Source: Neurospora crassa OR74A
Lineage: Eukaryota; Ascomycota; Sordariomycetes; Sordariales; Sordariaceae
Assembly (NCBI RefSeq): GCF_000182925.2
Contig: NC_026501.1
Location: 3,947,917-4,011,916, forward strand
DNA: 64,000 bases
Reading direction: 5' to 3'
How positions within the stretch are numbered: position 1 is the stretch's first letter; the number at the start of each line of letters is the position of its first letter. A program made the position numbers and the translations under genes. The notes under the pieces were generated by a model that saw only the letters and a list, made by a program, of their open reading frames with translations, searched no databases and was not told where the DNA came from. Shown piece by piece: positions 12,745 to 24,817 of this stretch.

Positions 12745-12885
12745 AAGTATAAGGTAAACGAAATTCTATATACGAAGAGCGTAATTATAGGACGTAGGTC
12801 CGTTAGAGAAGTTCTAGTTAAGTAGGTGGGTTATATAAAATTTACTTAGGAACTATTAGAAGAATTTTAAGAGATAGAAATTCTA
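12745..12885 (+). pseudogene. Chromodomain of gypsy integrase C-terminus
   Basis: The frame reads K-Y-K-V-N-E-I-L ... R-E-V-L-V-K-stop-V-G-Y ... T-stop-E-L-L-E-E-F. With TAG read as Trp this is the E-I-L ... Y-L-V-K-W-x-G-Y ... T-W-E-P signature of chromodomains, which target chromoviruses to heterochromatin. Confidence 0.75.
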
Positions 12886-12949
12886 AATATTCTTGAAGTT
12901 AAATTTAGTTCCGTTAAGTTTCACGATAGACCCTAATATTAATATTACG

Positions 12950-14377
12950 TATAGGAGATAATAAAATGGAGGGAGGTATACGCCCGAAGGTAAAATTTTT
13001 ATTTTGAAAGGTAAAAAGAGGCTATAGCTACTATTTAACCGACGTTTACTACTTACCTACTAACGGCCCCGGGCCTATATATAAAAATAGTAATATAGGT
13101 AAGTATTTAAATATTAATATTATCCTCTATTTTAATATTTTCCTCTCTACTACTACCCCCCTCTTCTTCTACCGCCTCCTCCTCTACCGCCTCTTCCTTA
13201 CTTCCCTCCTTACCCTTTATATTAAAAGTAGTAGTAATAAGGTTAATTAAGTAGCTTAATAGGGTTTCGATGGAGTTTAGGCGATTTTCTAGGGTTTTAA
13301 AGGCTACAGTACCGGCGCCTATAGTATGGCTATCGATGATAGTATTGAAGGTCTCTTTGAATATAATTAGAATTTGTATTTAGTGTTAATAAAAAAAAAA
13401 AAACGGGTAATATATATTAGGAAACGTTAGTATAACCCTTATTCTTAAAGGTAATATACGCTTGAGCGAGTTGCTAAATAGTAGTATATATAATTTAGGC
13501 GTAATAGATAGCCTATAAATACTTAATATATTTAGTATTATTCTTCCAAGTAGTTAAAGTACCCTTGTACTCTTCGTCGAATAGCGCCTCTTAAATACCA
13601 ATAGCTAATAATAGGTAACCGGAGGTTAGGGCGTAGGTAGGGCGAATATAGGCGTACTTTGAATAGGCGTAGCCCGCCGAAGTACGAATATATTCTAGCC
13701 TATTAAAAATATAATAATAATAAAACGGTTCGTTAGTAGGGGCAAACTTATAATTACTTTAAATAAAAAATTATTAAAAGTAATAGGAAGGAATGATATA
13801 AAAAAAACTTATTTATAAATTTAATAACCCTTAGTAAGGCCTCAACTTCTACGGCAAAGCTAATATAAGCGGTACAACAGGCCTCCTCCTTAGCCTTAAA
13901 GGTATAAAGAATAGTAATAGTAATAGAAATTGCCTCTTAAGTTTGGGCGGCCGTAGTTTAACCCTTATAGGTAGTACTTTCCAATTTACAAATACAAGCG
14001 AGGGAAGGTATATTATTTCTTAAGCCGGGTAGGCGGCCGTAGTAGGCACTAGAATTAGGCGTATAGAGGGTAGTGGGGGAGAATATAATAATTATTTTAT
14101 AGTTTCTAATTATAAGGATGTTAGTAAGGGCTCAAATTAAGGAAAGCGTAGTTAAAAATTCGGGTTCGATTAAAAAAGGGCGCAAAACTTACAAGAAGGA
14201 GCGTATAGTAATAATAATAGATTAATAAAGGAAGGAATAATAGTATTAGATTATTATTATTATTATTAAAAGAAGGAAGAGAAGGAAGGAGGGGAGAATT
14301 GCGGTTGCCGAATTAATTATATTAAAGTAGGGCCGCCGGCGAGCTGTAAAGTAGGGCCTCAAATTAGTGGGGGGTAA
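12950..14377. repeat. 3' non-pol region of gypsy element, possible antisense frame
   Basis: About 1.4 kb between the chromodomain and the 3' LTR with no plus-strand homology that I can see. The minus strand at about 13240-13350 reads without stops as I-D-S-H-T-I-G-A-G-T-V-A-F-K-T-L-E-N-R-L-N-S-I-E-T. That is more protein-like than its surroundings and may be part of an extra antisense gene. Confidence 0.4.
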
Positions 14378-14586
14378 TGTTATAGGGCTATTACCTAGAA
14401 GCCTAAGTCTAGGAGCCCCTAGACGTACGCAACTATTGTAACCCCTAATTACGGCGCGCGTCTATTGGTATAAGAGTGCGGCCCGCACTCCCTTCTGCGT
14501 ACATAGATTCTTTCTCTCCTTGTCGAACCTTTTTAATATACATTTTACCTTGCACCTGTGTCTACTGTGTAAGAACTATAATATTA
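14378..14586 (+). repeat. 3' LTR of gypsy element
   Basis: Starts TGTTATAGGG directly after a G-rich tract plus TAA. It has the same length as the 5' LTR and is less AT-shifted (for example GTGCGGCCCGCACTCCC is kept). A short frame within it is not a gene. Confidence 0.88.
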
Positions 14587-15657
14587 GGGAGGTTGCTAAT
14601 TAGAATATCAAAATCCGTAGCGAATTTACTAGTCCTAGGTTTTATATATTGGGCGATTTACTTTAGTGAGTTATATACTACTATTTTGAGCTTCTTTATT
14701 ATTAACTACGTATCGCCTAGTTTAGAATGCCTTTAAATATAGGGAGAAGGTTAGTAAGAGATTTGGGGCTTTGTAATTGTATTATATAGAAATAATATAG
14801 TATTCTATATTACTATAAACTATTATAGAAGTTTAAGGATAATAAGCAGTTTGGCCGCTAGGATATTTATTATTACTATTACGTCCGACTACTAATAGTT
14901 CGTACTTTAATATTTAATCTTATTTTATTACTTATTTCTTCTTAGTTACTAATATATAGATATACCTACTAAATAAAGCGAATATGATCCTTATTTACGT
15001 ATTAAGGACCCTAAAGTTATAAATAGATTAAGGGGATGGTTAAAGAATAGTATAATTGAACTCCCTAAAGATTAGTAAGTCCTTTATAATAAACCCATTG
15101 TTATTAAGAAGGGAAATAGGGAAGTAAAAAAAGGGGGAAAAGAAGAGTAAAGAAGAGGGTAAGAAGTAATTAAACCTTAAAGCTACCTATCCTTCCGCTA
15201 GCGGTAATCCCAATTTAAAATTATCGATAAGGTTAGTACGGGTGAGAGCGATAGTAAGGCTGTACGCTCTACTATTAAAGTGCAAACTCTAGGATTACCC
15301 TCTTCGTTAGATCCTTTTACTTTAGATAATTTAATTATAGTTAGAATAAGGGTAGTAACTATAGCTCCCTTAAATAATCCCCTTACTCTATTAAATTTAA
15401 GTTCTAATAACTAGCTTGCCCGTAAGAGGCGTACTATAATACGTTCGTTAGTACTTCAAGTAATACTTTTAGGGGTAATTAGAAGCGGGAGGATTATAAG
15501 ACCGTTAAGAAAGAAGCTAGAATAGAGGTACTATAGAAGCAATAAGTAAAGAATAGGTAAATAGATTAATATTTATATTACGCAATTGGAATTAAGGTAG
15601 CCTTAATTTATATACTATCTTTAAGTATGGAATATTGAAAACTATTTCTAGAATTAT
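14587..15657 (+). pseudogene. Right part of the interrupted inverted-repeat transposon
   Basis: RIP-degraded AT-rich DNA between the gypsy element and the right inverted repeat. No conserved domain is recognised. By position it is the continuation of the element whose left part is 5519-7473. Confidence 0.35.
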
Positions 15658-15764
15658 AGGGTTAGGGATAACTGTGGCACTGCCCGTGGAGGAAACCGTT
15701 ATTAGATCTCCCTATACGGGCAGTGCACACTGCCCGCGGAGAAAAGTGATACTGCCTGCCGAGC
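15658..15764 (-). repeat. Right ~105 bp inverted repeat
   Basis: The reverse complement starts GCTCGGCAGGCAGTATCAC and ends TTATCCCTAACCCT, matching 5414-5518. It retains several CpG-containing blocks, unlike the DNA inside. Confidence 0.7.
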
Positions 15765-15784
15765 AAGTCCTATAAATAGTTAAC

Positions 15785-15992
15785 TATGGGGGGTAAAAGA
15801 GAAGAAGAGGAAGTGCGCATCCGGCTGTACGACTAAATATAGGAATGAAGTGGGTCCCGGGAAGGGATGCGACCAATTAGACAATACGGATGGATGCGAT
15901 AAGGATGCACCTAACCAGAGAGCCCAGATAGGAACACGGACTACGGGAGTGGTCTTGGCAGTCTTAGTAACCAGTCTGGTTTAGTTATGACA
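15785..15992 (-). repeat. Probable LTR (3' LTR of a minus-strand element)
   Basis: Read on the minus strand, a C/G homopolymer polypurine tract (complement of 15996-16004) and TAA are followed by TGTCATAACTAAACCAG, a typical LTR start. About 200 bp of GC-balanced sequence follow. This has the same tract-plus-TAA-plus-TGT layout as the gypsy 3' LTR. No second copy of this LTR is visible in the window, and its far end is uncertain. Confidence 0.55.
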
Positions 15993-16157
15993 TTACCCCC
16001 CCCCTCGGGAAGAAGGTTCAGACCTAGAGTCGAAAAGGCACTAGAAATTTATTAATTTATCAATCTACGTAACTATTAAGGTATTCGTAGAGCCTCAATT
16101 ACTAGATCTATATCCCTAGGACTAATTAGTCCAAATTGCGACCCTATTTAGCTAATC

Positions 16158-16333
16158 TGTTGGTAGGTCTCTGGCATTCACTGAGCACAGCATTCACTGG
16201 GCCCAGACCCCACTCTATGCCCTGCCCAAACCGCACCATATCTAGCCTTCCAGACTTTGCCAGTCTCCCTCTTTCTCCTCAATAGCACTTAATCAATCGT
16301 ATCCAACCGCTTGATCTCGTTGGTGATCTCACA
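16158..16333 (+). repeat. 5' LTR of copia element
   Basis: 176 bp, TGTTGGTAGGTCTCTGGC ... GGTGATCTCACA, with canonical TG..CA ends. It is highly similar to 22021-22196. Confidence 0.92.
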
Positions 16334-19300
16334 GGTTATAAGCCCTCTCTAACCTTCCCTATGATCGCATTTGACAAGCGACAAGCGCATCCTCAAAGCG
16401 TATCGTCGGCTTCAATCGCCAACTTCAATAAGGCGCTACAGCACCGGGTCAAAAGAAGCAACGCGACCTTCGTCCTTAACAATTCGCCCGCTCGCCTACA
16501 AACTAGCCTCGCTATATGAAGATTCTCGCTAATACTTATTATATAGCGACCCCTCTATCGAACTAATTATCGGTTTATTTATTATCGAATTAAATGATTT
16601 ATTTAAATTAATTAACGGTTAATCTAGTAATTACCAACTTCCTTCTTCTTAATATATCGAACCCTCCTATACTTATAATAATTACTAATTCGTTGCTAAT
16701 TCCCCTCCTCGGCGACTAAAACATCGCCAATTAGCAATAGGGACTTATAGCCGAACTCGACTACTTTTAACTCGCTAATTATATCTTCGAAATAATTCTG
16801 GAGCTTAATAAAGTAATTAAGTCTAAGAAGTATAATATTTAGTAGATTAAATGTACTAATGCTAATAAGATTCTACTTTCTACCTTTAAAAATACTAATA
16901 TTACTACTACCTTAAATATTAACGGCTGGGATAGAACCGGTAGAAACCCTAAAGTTACATATAATCTCATTCAATTATATATTGCCCGTATTACTAACGA
17001 GGCTTGCAGCAAAGTTTTCGCTGAGTATTTAACTATTAAACGTACTAACTTTAATACTATAGTTTCTTTCCTTATTCGTTATACCTTACTACGCAAGCGT
17101 ATTAAGGACGCGAAGTTTATAATCGATAATAATTTTGAAGTTACTTTTCTTTATAATACTATAAAAATAGTCTACCCTATTAATACTAAATATTAGGTAG
17201 CCGCTTTGGAAGTTAAAGAGCTAGATATCGGTTCTTTCTTATCTAAATTCAGTAATATTAGCAACGTTAAGTCCCGTACTAATATTAATATTAATATTTA
17301 GAAGTTAGCCAATAAGAATAATAATAATAATAATAGTAGTTCGACTAATAAGAAGAAAGATAACAACAAAAGAATCGACTACACCAATTACAATAAAAAG
17401 ATCTACCCTACCCAGAAGTACGTTTCTTATAGTTATTACATCAATAAGAAAATTAATATCTATTAAATTTACTTCCCTAAGAAGGCACTTAATACCTAGA
17501 AGCCTAAGAAGGAGATTATAGCCAAAAAGGTAGCTAACGCTAGTACTAATACCCTTACTAATAACGCTTCAACTAATCTTACTACTCCCGCTACTATTAC
17601 TAACTCTACTTTATTATATAGAAGTAAAATATTTATAGGCTTATCCGGCTTAAGCGGTAGCAATATGGATTTTTACTAAAGCCTCTAGCTAACGCTATTA
17701 AACGTATTGATTATAATTAGGGTAGTTAATTAATCGATTATTCTTATCAATTACAATTCCAATATACCTATAGTAATTTAATTAAAGATTAATAGGCTCT
17801 AAGGCAATATCGATAATTAGACGGTATTCGAAATCTAATTATTTACAACTCTAATTGTACCAGCAATATCTTCAACCACTTTAAATAGTTTATAAATATA
17901 CAACCACTTCCACATCCATCGGTCTATACAATCGGCAACGGGACCTCGATTTACATTTACTATATTAGTACCGTTAAATTAACTATAGCTACTTTGAATA
18001 ATATAATTATTAAAATTAAAATTAAGGACTATATTTATAGTCCCTTTACCCCAACAAATCTATTAACTACAAAAGGTCTTCTTAACAACAGTATAGTCTA
18101 GGATATAAAGTCTAACTAAATATTAGCGTACAATAAAGTTATAATATAATATAAATAGATCAACGACCTTCCCATCCTTCCAATAATTACCCAGCTAGAC
18201 TTTCTACAAAACGTTCGCTATACTATAATAGCTTTAATTAACTATTTAATAATGCACCGTCGCCTTATATACGCAGGCAAAGACCAGGTCCTCAAAGCTT
18301 ACGAAGTAGCCGGTATTAAATTAAGCAATACCTAAGACTACTTCTATAAGGTATACGTTAAAGCTAAGGCTTATAATATAATCCCTAAAATCGCTAATAA
18401 AATTACAATTCAATTATTAGTATATATTTATATCGACGTCGTTTCCTATACTTTACCTAACTATAAAGGATATTAGTATATAATCTACTTTATTAATTAA
18501 ATTACTAGCTTCTATTGGGTAAGGTTTATAATTAATAAGGGTAACGCCTTTATTTAAATTAAAGAATTTAAGAAATGGGCTAAGCTTTAAAGCGGTAGGT
18601 TTAAAATTAGAGCATTTAGCCTTAACGGCGGTCCAAAGTTTGGCTTCAGTACTAAAGAATTTTAATATAGTAAAATTGTCGAGTGGGTACGCACAGAAGG
18701 CGTGGAGTTATTGAAATCAACACCCTATACTCTATAGATGTAAAGTAAAATCGAGAGAGCCGGTACTATTATTATATAACGCGCTAGAGCTCTAATGATA
18801 GATCTTAATATCCTAAAGCATCTATAACCCTTTATTATTAATTACGTCGTTAGAATACTTAATTTACTCCCTTCTAAAGCTAACGTTGGAGGTAAGAGTC
18901 TATAGGAGCTATTAATTAAAGCGGCTAACTTCCTAGACGAAATTAAGCAACTATATTTTAAGTACTTAAGGTCTTACTTCTATACGGCTTATTATTTTAT
19001 TAAGCCAAAAAAGCGACCACAAGGCGATAAATTTCGTACCAGAGTACAGAAGGGTTATTTCATCGGTTTTAACAATATCCATAGTCGTATCGTATTTATT
19101 TGGAATCCCCATATTAGCGAGATCGTTAGAGCCAGCGCGGTAACCTTCCTTGAGGAGGATATAATTAATAAAGATCTAATTCGCGATAGTAACAGTAATA
19201 TTATTAAATATTATATTATCTTTTTAAACTAGATAGTCGATGAAATCAATAAAGTAGCGGACAGTAGCTACTAAATCTAGGTTAAGGTTGACGGTACAGA

Positions 19301-20924
19301 CACACAGCTATATATATAGAAAGCAATCGAATCACCCCAACAACAAAAAGTCAAAAAGATATAGGAGACGACAATTACACTACCTTTATCGCTAGAAGTT
19401 ATACTAACCCCCTTAACCGCTCCAATTACACTAGTTACTATAACCGTGCCAGCTACCGTAACTACTCTAATCACTTCGTCTACTTACGCAACTATAATAC
19501 TGCCAAATACTCTAATTAATATAATACCACCAGTATTACCATTACTAATATCAACCCTAACTCCGGCTCTAGAGACTTTACTAACGCGCTCGTCGCCAAT
19601 ATTCTTATCGCTAGATCTGCTACAATATTAACCATCAAGCTCGCCGGTCAGAGAGACCATCGAGTATAACGACGACCTTCTTGATTTTGAGGATCTTAAT
19701 AAAGAAGATCCTATACCCTATAATTAACGCGACCAATATAATTCTAATAAGCTAACCGTATATACTACTCCAGGCACTCCGCTACCTAATAGTCTTTAAA
19801 AATTAATTTTAGTAGTTCGATTACCCCCAATAGGTATATCGAACCCCGCCCGTACGCGATAATATACCCCGTCGCTAGCATTGCAAGTGAGCAAGCTATA
19901 GCTTTAATTAAAAATAAACTTAAAGAAACAAACTTTGAATTCGGACCCTCCGAACCCGAATTCGGAGTTCTCGATCCCGAATTCGGACTTTATAATAATT
20001 CTGCTAAACCCTATAAGTTAATAATCTACGTAAGCCTAGCTAAGATAAGGAAGCCAGCCCTCTGAGTTTAGTATATAAGTATTAAATATAGAGGTAAGTA
20101 AAAGTAGATTTCGATGTTCTATAGCGAAGCCGGTAGACTTTAAATACGATGTTCAATAGGTAAAAGATAGTAATAGTAATATTATTCAAAATTCGGTAAA
20201 TTTACCTAATAACTTTCATAGTATAATAGAGGGTCGTTTAGTAAAACGTATAATACCCGTATATTGCTTTACTACTATTAAAGTCAATTATAATATAATA
20301 ATTATCGCTACTAATAAAGTTTAATATTTTATCCTTAAGAATTATTGAGTAGTATGTAAGTAGAATAATTTTGAATTATATTGGTTACTAGTAATAAAGA
20401 AGTAAGTTAAAGTATTTGAGGATAGGGGAGTCTATATTTTGGTCCCTAAATTTCTAAATATAAAAGTTCTACCTAGAAAATAGGTATATAACGAGAAGTA
20501 CAATATCGATACTAAAAATTGGAAAGTTAGAGCTAGATAGGTAGTTTATAGTAATTTTGAATAAGGCAATTGGGCGGTATAAGAGATATATATAACGGTA
20601 GTACATTCAATTAGTATTAGATTATTCTTAGCGATTATAGTTATAAATAATTATAAGTACTATTAGTTCGATTTCGATACTACTTTCTTAAACGCCTCTA
20701 TCCCTAACGACACCCAATATTATATTAAGTAGCTAATAACGTTTAAGAAGCCTATACCCGGTTATAATAAAGAAGATGTAGTATATTAGTTTACTAAAGT
20801 ACTCTATAGTTTTAAGCGTTCCCTACTTTATTAATTTAATACTCTCGTACCAATACTAAAGTAAACTAACTTTATACCAATCTCTACAGATTTTTGCTTG
20901 CTTACTAATAAGGTACTGGGCGTA

Positions 20925-20965
20925 CTGCTAGTACTATACGTTAACGACCTTCTTGTTGCAGCACT
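20925..20965 (+). pseudogene. Copia reverse transcriptase active-site remnant
   Basis: GTA CTA TAC GTT AAC GAC CTT CTT reads L-Y-V-N-D-L-L. The first catalytic Asp (GAC) has become Asn (AAC), a TpG->TpA change that inactivates the enzyme. Confidence 0.85.
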
Positions 20966-22020
20966 AATTATTACTATTATTAATCAAATTAAAGACCAAT
21001 TAGCCAACCATTTCAAGCTCAAAGAGTTAGGGTAGGTACGTATATTTCTAGGATACGATATTGTAAAGGACCGCTAAATTCGTATAATCTTTATATCTCA
21101 ACAACAATATACCAAATCGATTATCGCTAAATTCAACGATAGCAAAACTAAACTATACAACGTCAAAATATTATAGCCACCGGATTACAAGGTCTATAGG
21201 GGTATTAATATATCCCTAAACGAAGCCAAGTCTTACCCTAAGAAGACTAATTTATTAAATTAAATCTTAATAAGTACCCGGCCAAATATTGTATTTACTG
21301 TTAACAAACTATCAAAGGGTATTAAGAAGCCTACTAATTACTACCTTGTTGTTATAAAATATTTATAGCGATATTTATCTAAGTACCCCGATTTAGGTAT
21401 TAAGTTAGGCAATATACTCTCGCCGTTAATAGCCCCGTCCTTCTACACGTATGCAAACGCCTCCTTTATTAATGATATTCCTTTAAGGAAGAGTATAGCT
21501 AGCTATATTATATTCTTTACTTGTAGCCCCGTCCTATAGAAGTTTAAATAATAGGATCTCGTTACAACTAGTACGATAGAAGTAGAGTTTACCAATCTAG
21601 TACCTACGGCTAAGGTACTTAATTAGGTTAGTAGTATGTTTGATAATTTGAACGTAAATCTGGGCCTTTATAAGATTAATAGGATTCTTTATACGGATAG
21701 TAGTAATGTTAAAGACCGGATTTTTAACCTTAATGTCCCAGCTAGGAATCGATATATCGATATACGGTATAAATGGTTGATTTAAGAGGTAGATAGGAAG
21801 GTATTTACAATCGAGCACTTGCCGGGTGACGAGATACTGGCTAATGGTCTAATAAAGCCGTTAAAGCTAAATAAATACGTTAAATTTATTAAATTAATAG
21901 GTATGGTCCAGAGGAAGGTTCCCTGGGCTTGAAATATTATTAACACTATGAAAGATATTATAATGTAAATAATATATAGAGGTTAGACACTTTTTGGCAA
22001 TCTTCCAATTTATAGGGGTG

Positions 22021-22196
22021 TATTAGTGGGTCTCTGGCATTTACTAAGCACAGTATTCACTGGGCCTAGACCCCACTCTGTGCCCTGCCCAGACCGCACT
22101 ATATCTAGCCTTCTAGACTTTGCCAATCTCCCTCTTTCTCCTCAATAGCACTCAATCAATCGTATCCAACCGCTTGATCTCGTTGGTGATCTCACA
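22021..22196 (+). repeat. 3' LTR of copia element
   Basis: 176 bp, starting TATTAGTGGGTCTCTGGC (RIP-changed TG) and ending GGTGATCTCACA. It is followed by the duplicated TAATC. Confidence 0.92.
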
Positions 22197-24240
22197 TAAT
22201 CCGTTACTGTAATGCATGCCTTCTAACTTACGCTTAAAATCGTTTAACGAATAAGAAGCGCGAGAATTGTAATTTGAAATAGAATTGTCGTTATTATTAT
22301 TATTATTACATAAAGCTATAACGGTATTGAGCTGAGTACGTAAAGTTGAGGCTAAGGAAACCGTAGCTATAGTACTAGGAGGTAGAGTTTTAATAGGAGC
22401 CGTATAAAATTTGATTAAACTTGATGCTCCCTAAATAATATTAATATTCATAGTATTTTTTTCCTTATAATTACCGCTGTAAACACTAGAGAAGTAAATA
22501 AATCCGAGAACTTCCTTTAGTTTATTAATATAATCTACGTAAGTAGTAGGCTAGGGATAGATCTGTAGCGTTCGCTTACGAATTCCTTATTGAAAGCTTA
22601 GCGGAGGATAGAGATTTTTGTAGGCTCGGACTAAGTATTGGTTTGCGCTTTATACAATAATTATTCGAATTTCGTAATAAATACGCTAAATGGATCCTTA
22701 TATTATTAATTAGTATACAAGGCGGTTTTGGTTTACTGAATTTTATTAGGATTACTGTAAATATAGGCTAATTAGTTAAGGAGAATTTGTAGGTCGAAGA
22801 TACTACTATCGGAGGATTGAATGAGCTGTAGTATTACTAAGGCCTAGATTTTTCTATTTAGCCGGGAGTAAATATAAAAGAATTATACTTTAGCGTTACT
22901 AATAGTTTTATTATCGAACCTAAGCTTTATACGGATCATAAGTAGTTAAGTTTTAAAAGAAAAGTTAATTCCAGTAAATTTATTGATATTAGGCAATTTT
23001 GCTTTGGGGGTAGGCGCCTTACTAACGGTCTTAATTAATAAAGAGAGCTTCTTATTTAAAAAAGGTAAAGTAATAGTAGTTGGAGGAAACTATTATAAAT
23101 ATAGTTATAATAAGAAAAGAAGAAGGAGGAACTTAAGAAGGAGTACTATAAGGAGAATTATATAAATAAAGGAAAAAGTCCTTACATTATTATAAATAGG
23201 AGTAAAACTATAAGGTAGGAAGTAAAGAGATAGGGTAGAAGTGATTATAAATAGAGTAAGGAAGTAAAAGAGTAGGGAAATAAATAAGAGGATATAATAA
23301 GGAAGCGGAGAGAGGGTGGAGGAAAGAGCGGTAGGAATTAAAATAGAAAAGCCGCGAAGGAGGGTAGCGCTTTAGGCCCAAGTCCTATTTCTGATATTAT
23401 TATTATTCTAATATTGAAATAATATAGCGGTAAAAAAGACGAAATTAATTGATTATAGCGGTGGGTGAGAATTATTATAGCTATAAGTAAAGTAGGAACA
23501 GTATAGAGATTTATAGCTCAAACAAAGTTAGGAGTTTTCATCCAGCGGCGCTTAACATTATATAATTTTCCCCTTAAAGAACTAGAGAAGGACCCTATAC
23601 CAATAAAGCTCTATAGTTATATAGAATAGAGAATAAGATTAATATTATTATTTGAGTATTATATACTAATAACGTTGTATACTAACGCCCATTACTATTC
23701 CCATTATATTTAGTCTTATTTAAATTATCCGCTGTTAATTATTTATAAATAGTAAAGGTATTAATTGTGTGTAAAGAGCTAGAAGTTCTACTAAGGTTTC
23801 TAACCTACAATACAAGTAATATTACTACTAAATCACGGGTATTTACATACTAGCTGCCTTGGGCATTTTTAAGTATATGTAGGAAATAAGGTAGGTGTGC
23901 GGAGGAATACTCTTATTGAAGGTCTCGAGCGCTTGCAAATTATTTGAATAATAATTAAGGTTAATTAGGACAGCTGTTATAAGAACGTTAATTACTATAA
24001 TTTTTAAAAAACTATTAATTACTAGAGGGTTAGATATTAATTGCTAAATCAATACGCTAGTAAGTATAAGGGAGAGAAAGAGAGGACGAGCTACTTAATT
24101 ACAACACTCGGTTTAATAATTACCTAACTCAAAGTCTAGGATTATAATAATAGTTTCAATTATAAGAATACGAATCTTAATTATCTATAAACACAAGAAA
24201 CTATAATAAAGCGGAAGGGTACCGTTGGGGTTTAAAGTAG
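22197..24240 (-). pseudogene. Minus-strand transposon remnant split by the copia insertion
   Basis: On the minus strand near 22200-22260 a frame reads N-S-R-A-S-Y-S-L-N-D-F-K-R-K-L-E-G-M-H-Y-S-N-G-L. Joined across the copia target site it continues at 16152 downward as A-K-stop-G-R-N-L-D-stop-L-V-L (stops probably former Trp) towards the probable LTR at 15785-15992. About 23430-23625 carries the gag-like segment shared with 560-800. The whole is thus one old minus-strand element interrupted by copia. Short plus-strand frames here are not genes. Confidence 0.55.
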
Positions 24241-24817
24241 GATATGCGTCGTTATATGAGGGAGGAGAAGGGAAGTGTGTATAGAGGACTGGCTATATAG
24301 GCGAGAGCCCAGGCTGGGCCAGTCCGTGCGCGTGCACACACGTAGGACTGCACGTAACCAGAGCTGTTAATAGCTCTAGACTAGAGGCGTGCAGTGTTAC
24401 TACAACATAGGCTAGCCTTGTAATAATATTTTTACAACCCCTCCTAGGAAGCGCTTTGAGGGGGTTTAGTAATCTTAAAGCCGTTTTGAAATCCTAGTAA
24501 TAGTCTTAGTACTGCAATCAAACTGGGCTGCCAATTAGCGTCGCGAGACTCCTACATTTCGCGCTGCAATTATCGCTGAGCATTTGGCTTCCGTTAAATC
24601 TTTACTAAACCCCCTTGCACTCCGAGAATCTCTAGTTAAAACCCTACTAAGAGCTTCCATTTGGACCGGAGCATGGTGGAGTTATAGGGGTTGCAAGAAA
24701 AGGTAGATGCAGTTGTTCTGGTCAGCGGGAAGGATATTGCAGATCCATAGAGGTAGGGAGTTGGGGGGGGGGGGGGAAGCAGTATTTTTTTTAACTGTTA
24801 CTGTAGCTATCCTACAA
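24241..24817. other. Transition region, no gene; GC-rich patch and G14 tract
   Basis: GC content rises from about 24270 (GTGCGCGTGCACACACG near 24327). This could be a remnant of a repeat end. A G-run (24763-24776) lies 40 bp beyond the stop codon of the synthetase gene. No reading frame of interest. Confidence 0.5.

Larger units (their letters stand above)
7474..14586 (+). mobile_element. Ty3/gypsy LTR retrotransposon, chromovirus type, RIP-inactivated
   Basis: Near-identical-length LTRs (about 206-209 bp) bound a 7.1 kb element. Pol order is protease-like (~9340), reverse transcriptase (~9925-10470), RNase H (~10850-11100), integrase (~11500-12400) and a chromodomain (~12745-12880), which places it in the gypsy/chromovirus lineage. 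The reverse transcriptase active site reads Y-I-N-N at 10438-10449 instead of Y-V-D-D, and many Trp codons are TAG. A G-run followed by TAA (14368-14377) just before the 3' LTR is the polypurine tract. The flanking TTAAG (7469-7473) and TTAGG (after the 3' LTR) fit a 5 bp target duplication with one G->A change. Confidence 0.88.
16158..22196 (+). mobile_element. Ty1/copia LTR retrotransposon, complete but RIP-inactivated
   Basis: Two 176 bp LTRs (16158-16333 and 22021-22196) and a perfect 5 bp target duplication TAATC (16153-16157 and 22197-22201). The first bases after the 5' LTR, GGTTATAAGCCC, resemble the complement of the anticodon-stem region of initiator tRNA-Met, the half-tRNA primer used by many copia elements. 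Reverse transcriptase fragments are clear: F-D-F-D-T-T-F-L-N-A-S-I at about 20665-20710 and L-V-L-Y-V-N-D-L-L-V-A-A at about 20925-20965. The catalytic Y-V-D-D is changed to Y-V-N-D. The order gag-integrase-RT is assumed from the family. No intact frame remains. Confidence 0.9.

Noticed and set aside
14200-14300. CRISPR-like or microsatellite array (ATTATTATTATT, GAAGGAAG)
   Set aside because: Simple sequence without spacers, in a eukaryotic genome.
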